A stretch of DNA of 5,871 bases. It comes from Thermoplasmata archaeon. Lineage in GTDB: Archaea > Thermoplasmatota > Thermoplasmata > Thermoplasmatales > GCA-001856825. Below the pieces are notes generated by a model. The model did not search any database and was not told where the DNA came from. It saw nothing but the letters and a program-made list of their open reading frames with translations. The translations under genes and the position numbers were made by a program. The stretch spans positions 1-5,871 of the forward strand of contig JAKBNO010000066.1 of assembly GCA_021831005.1 (NCBI GenBank), written 5' to 3'. Of the stretch, positions 5,589 to 5,871 are shown piece after piece; position 1 is the stretch's first letter; each line of letters begins with the position of its first letter.

Positions 5589-5871
5589 ATGAGTATACTT
5601 GTTAACGAAGACACACGAATTCTGGTGCAGGGAATAACGGGTCATCAGGGTTCATTCAACGCGATACAGATGCAGAAATTTGGGTCCAAAGTCGTTGCTG
5701 GAACATCCCCGGGAAAGGGGGGAAGTGAAGTTAATGGAATTAAGGTGTTCAACACCGTCAGAGAAGCCATGAAAGAGGGCCCCAATGCTACGTTCATATC
5801 CGTTGCAGCCCCATACGTCCTCGATGCTGCAAAAGAAGCCATGTACAGTGGAATCGACATTATCTATATCC
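5589..5871 (+). CDS. sucD: Succinyl-CoA ligase alpha subunit, N-terminal part (cut by window end)
   Basis: The first 94 residues of the alpha subunit are present; a full-length family member has about 290, so the gene continues past the window edge. The visible part is the Rossmann-type CoA-binding domain, with I-L-V-Q-G-I-T-G-H-Q-G (11-21), the P-G-K-G-G loop (41-45) and V-F-N-T-V-R-E-A (53-60), all typical of SucD. The catalytic histidine, phosphorylated during the reaction, lies in the missing C-terminal domain and cannot be checked. The segment that usually reads V-P-x-P-F is V-A-A-P-Y here (72-76), a modest deviation. The start is fixed by the strong Shine-Dalgarno site and by the 2-base gap after sucC, which implies coupled translation and balanced subunit production. 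The alternative of a malate-CoA ligase alpha subunit (MtkB) carries the same caveat as for sucC. Confidence 0.95.
   Translation, partial: MSILVNEDTRILVQGITGHQGSFNAIQMQKFGSKVVAGTSPGKGGSEVNGIKVFNTVREAMKEGPNATFISVAAPYVLDAAKEAMYSGIDIIYI

Noticed and set aside
1..5871. Search for CRISPR repeats, tRNA/rRNA genes, transposon ends, toxin-antitoxin or defence genes
   Set aside because: No regularly spaced repeats, cloverleaf-like sequence, terminal inverted repeats or corresponding protein motifs were seen. All gaps are under about 110 bases and are explained by promoters and T-tracts.

Overview
The window looks like chromosomal DNA from an archaeon, most likely a member of the Thermoplasmatales or a close euryarchaeal relative. 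This is inferred from several signs. There is an M1 aminopeptidase whose length and motifs fit the tricorn-interacting factors F2/F3. There is a secreted, membrane-anchored protein packed with N-glycosylation sequons. AT-rich TATA-like boxes sit about 25-35 bases upstream of start codons that lack a Shine-Dalgarno sequence (leaderless style). Terminators are plain poly-T tracts, and AGA/AGG codons dominate for arginine. The species cannot be named from the sequence alone.

Layout, all on the + strand: (1) the 3' part of an unrecognised protein gene ending at 752; (2) a promoter and a 384-residue cell-surface glycoprotein candidate (824-1978) with signal peptide, N/S/T-rich region and C-terminal membrane anchor; (3) a 108-base intergenic stretch with two poly-T tracts (termination) followed by a TATA-like box; (4) a 785-residue cytosolic zinc aminopeptidase (2087-4444); (5) a short 41-base gap with the promoter for (6) sucC (4486-5586), succinyl-CoA ligase beta subunit, followed after 2 bases by (7) sucD (5589 to beyond the window end), the alpha subunit, which is cut by the window edge.

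How the genes work together: sucC and sucD form one operon encoding the two subunits of a single TCA-cycle enzyme. sucD is translated from a Shine-Dalgarno-like site inside the last codons of sucC. The aminopeptidase would finish the breakdown of peptides made by proteasome/tricorn to free amino acids, which may feed the TCA cycle; this link is inference. The glycoprotein and the first gene have no visible functional link with their neighbours. No mobile element, CRISPR array, RNA gene or phage/defence module was seen. The window reads as ordinary housekeeping DNA plus one lineage-specific surface protein and one unknown protein, and I found no convincing novel multi-gene system.
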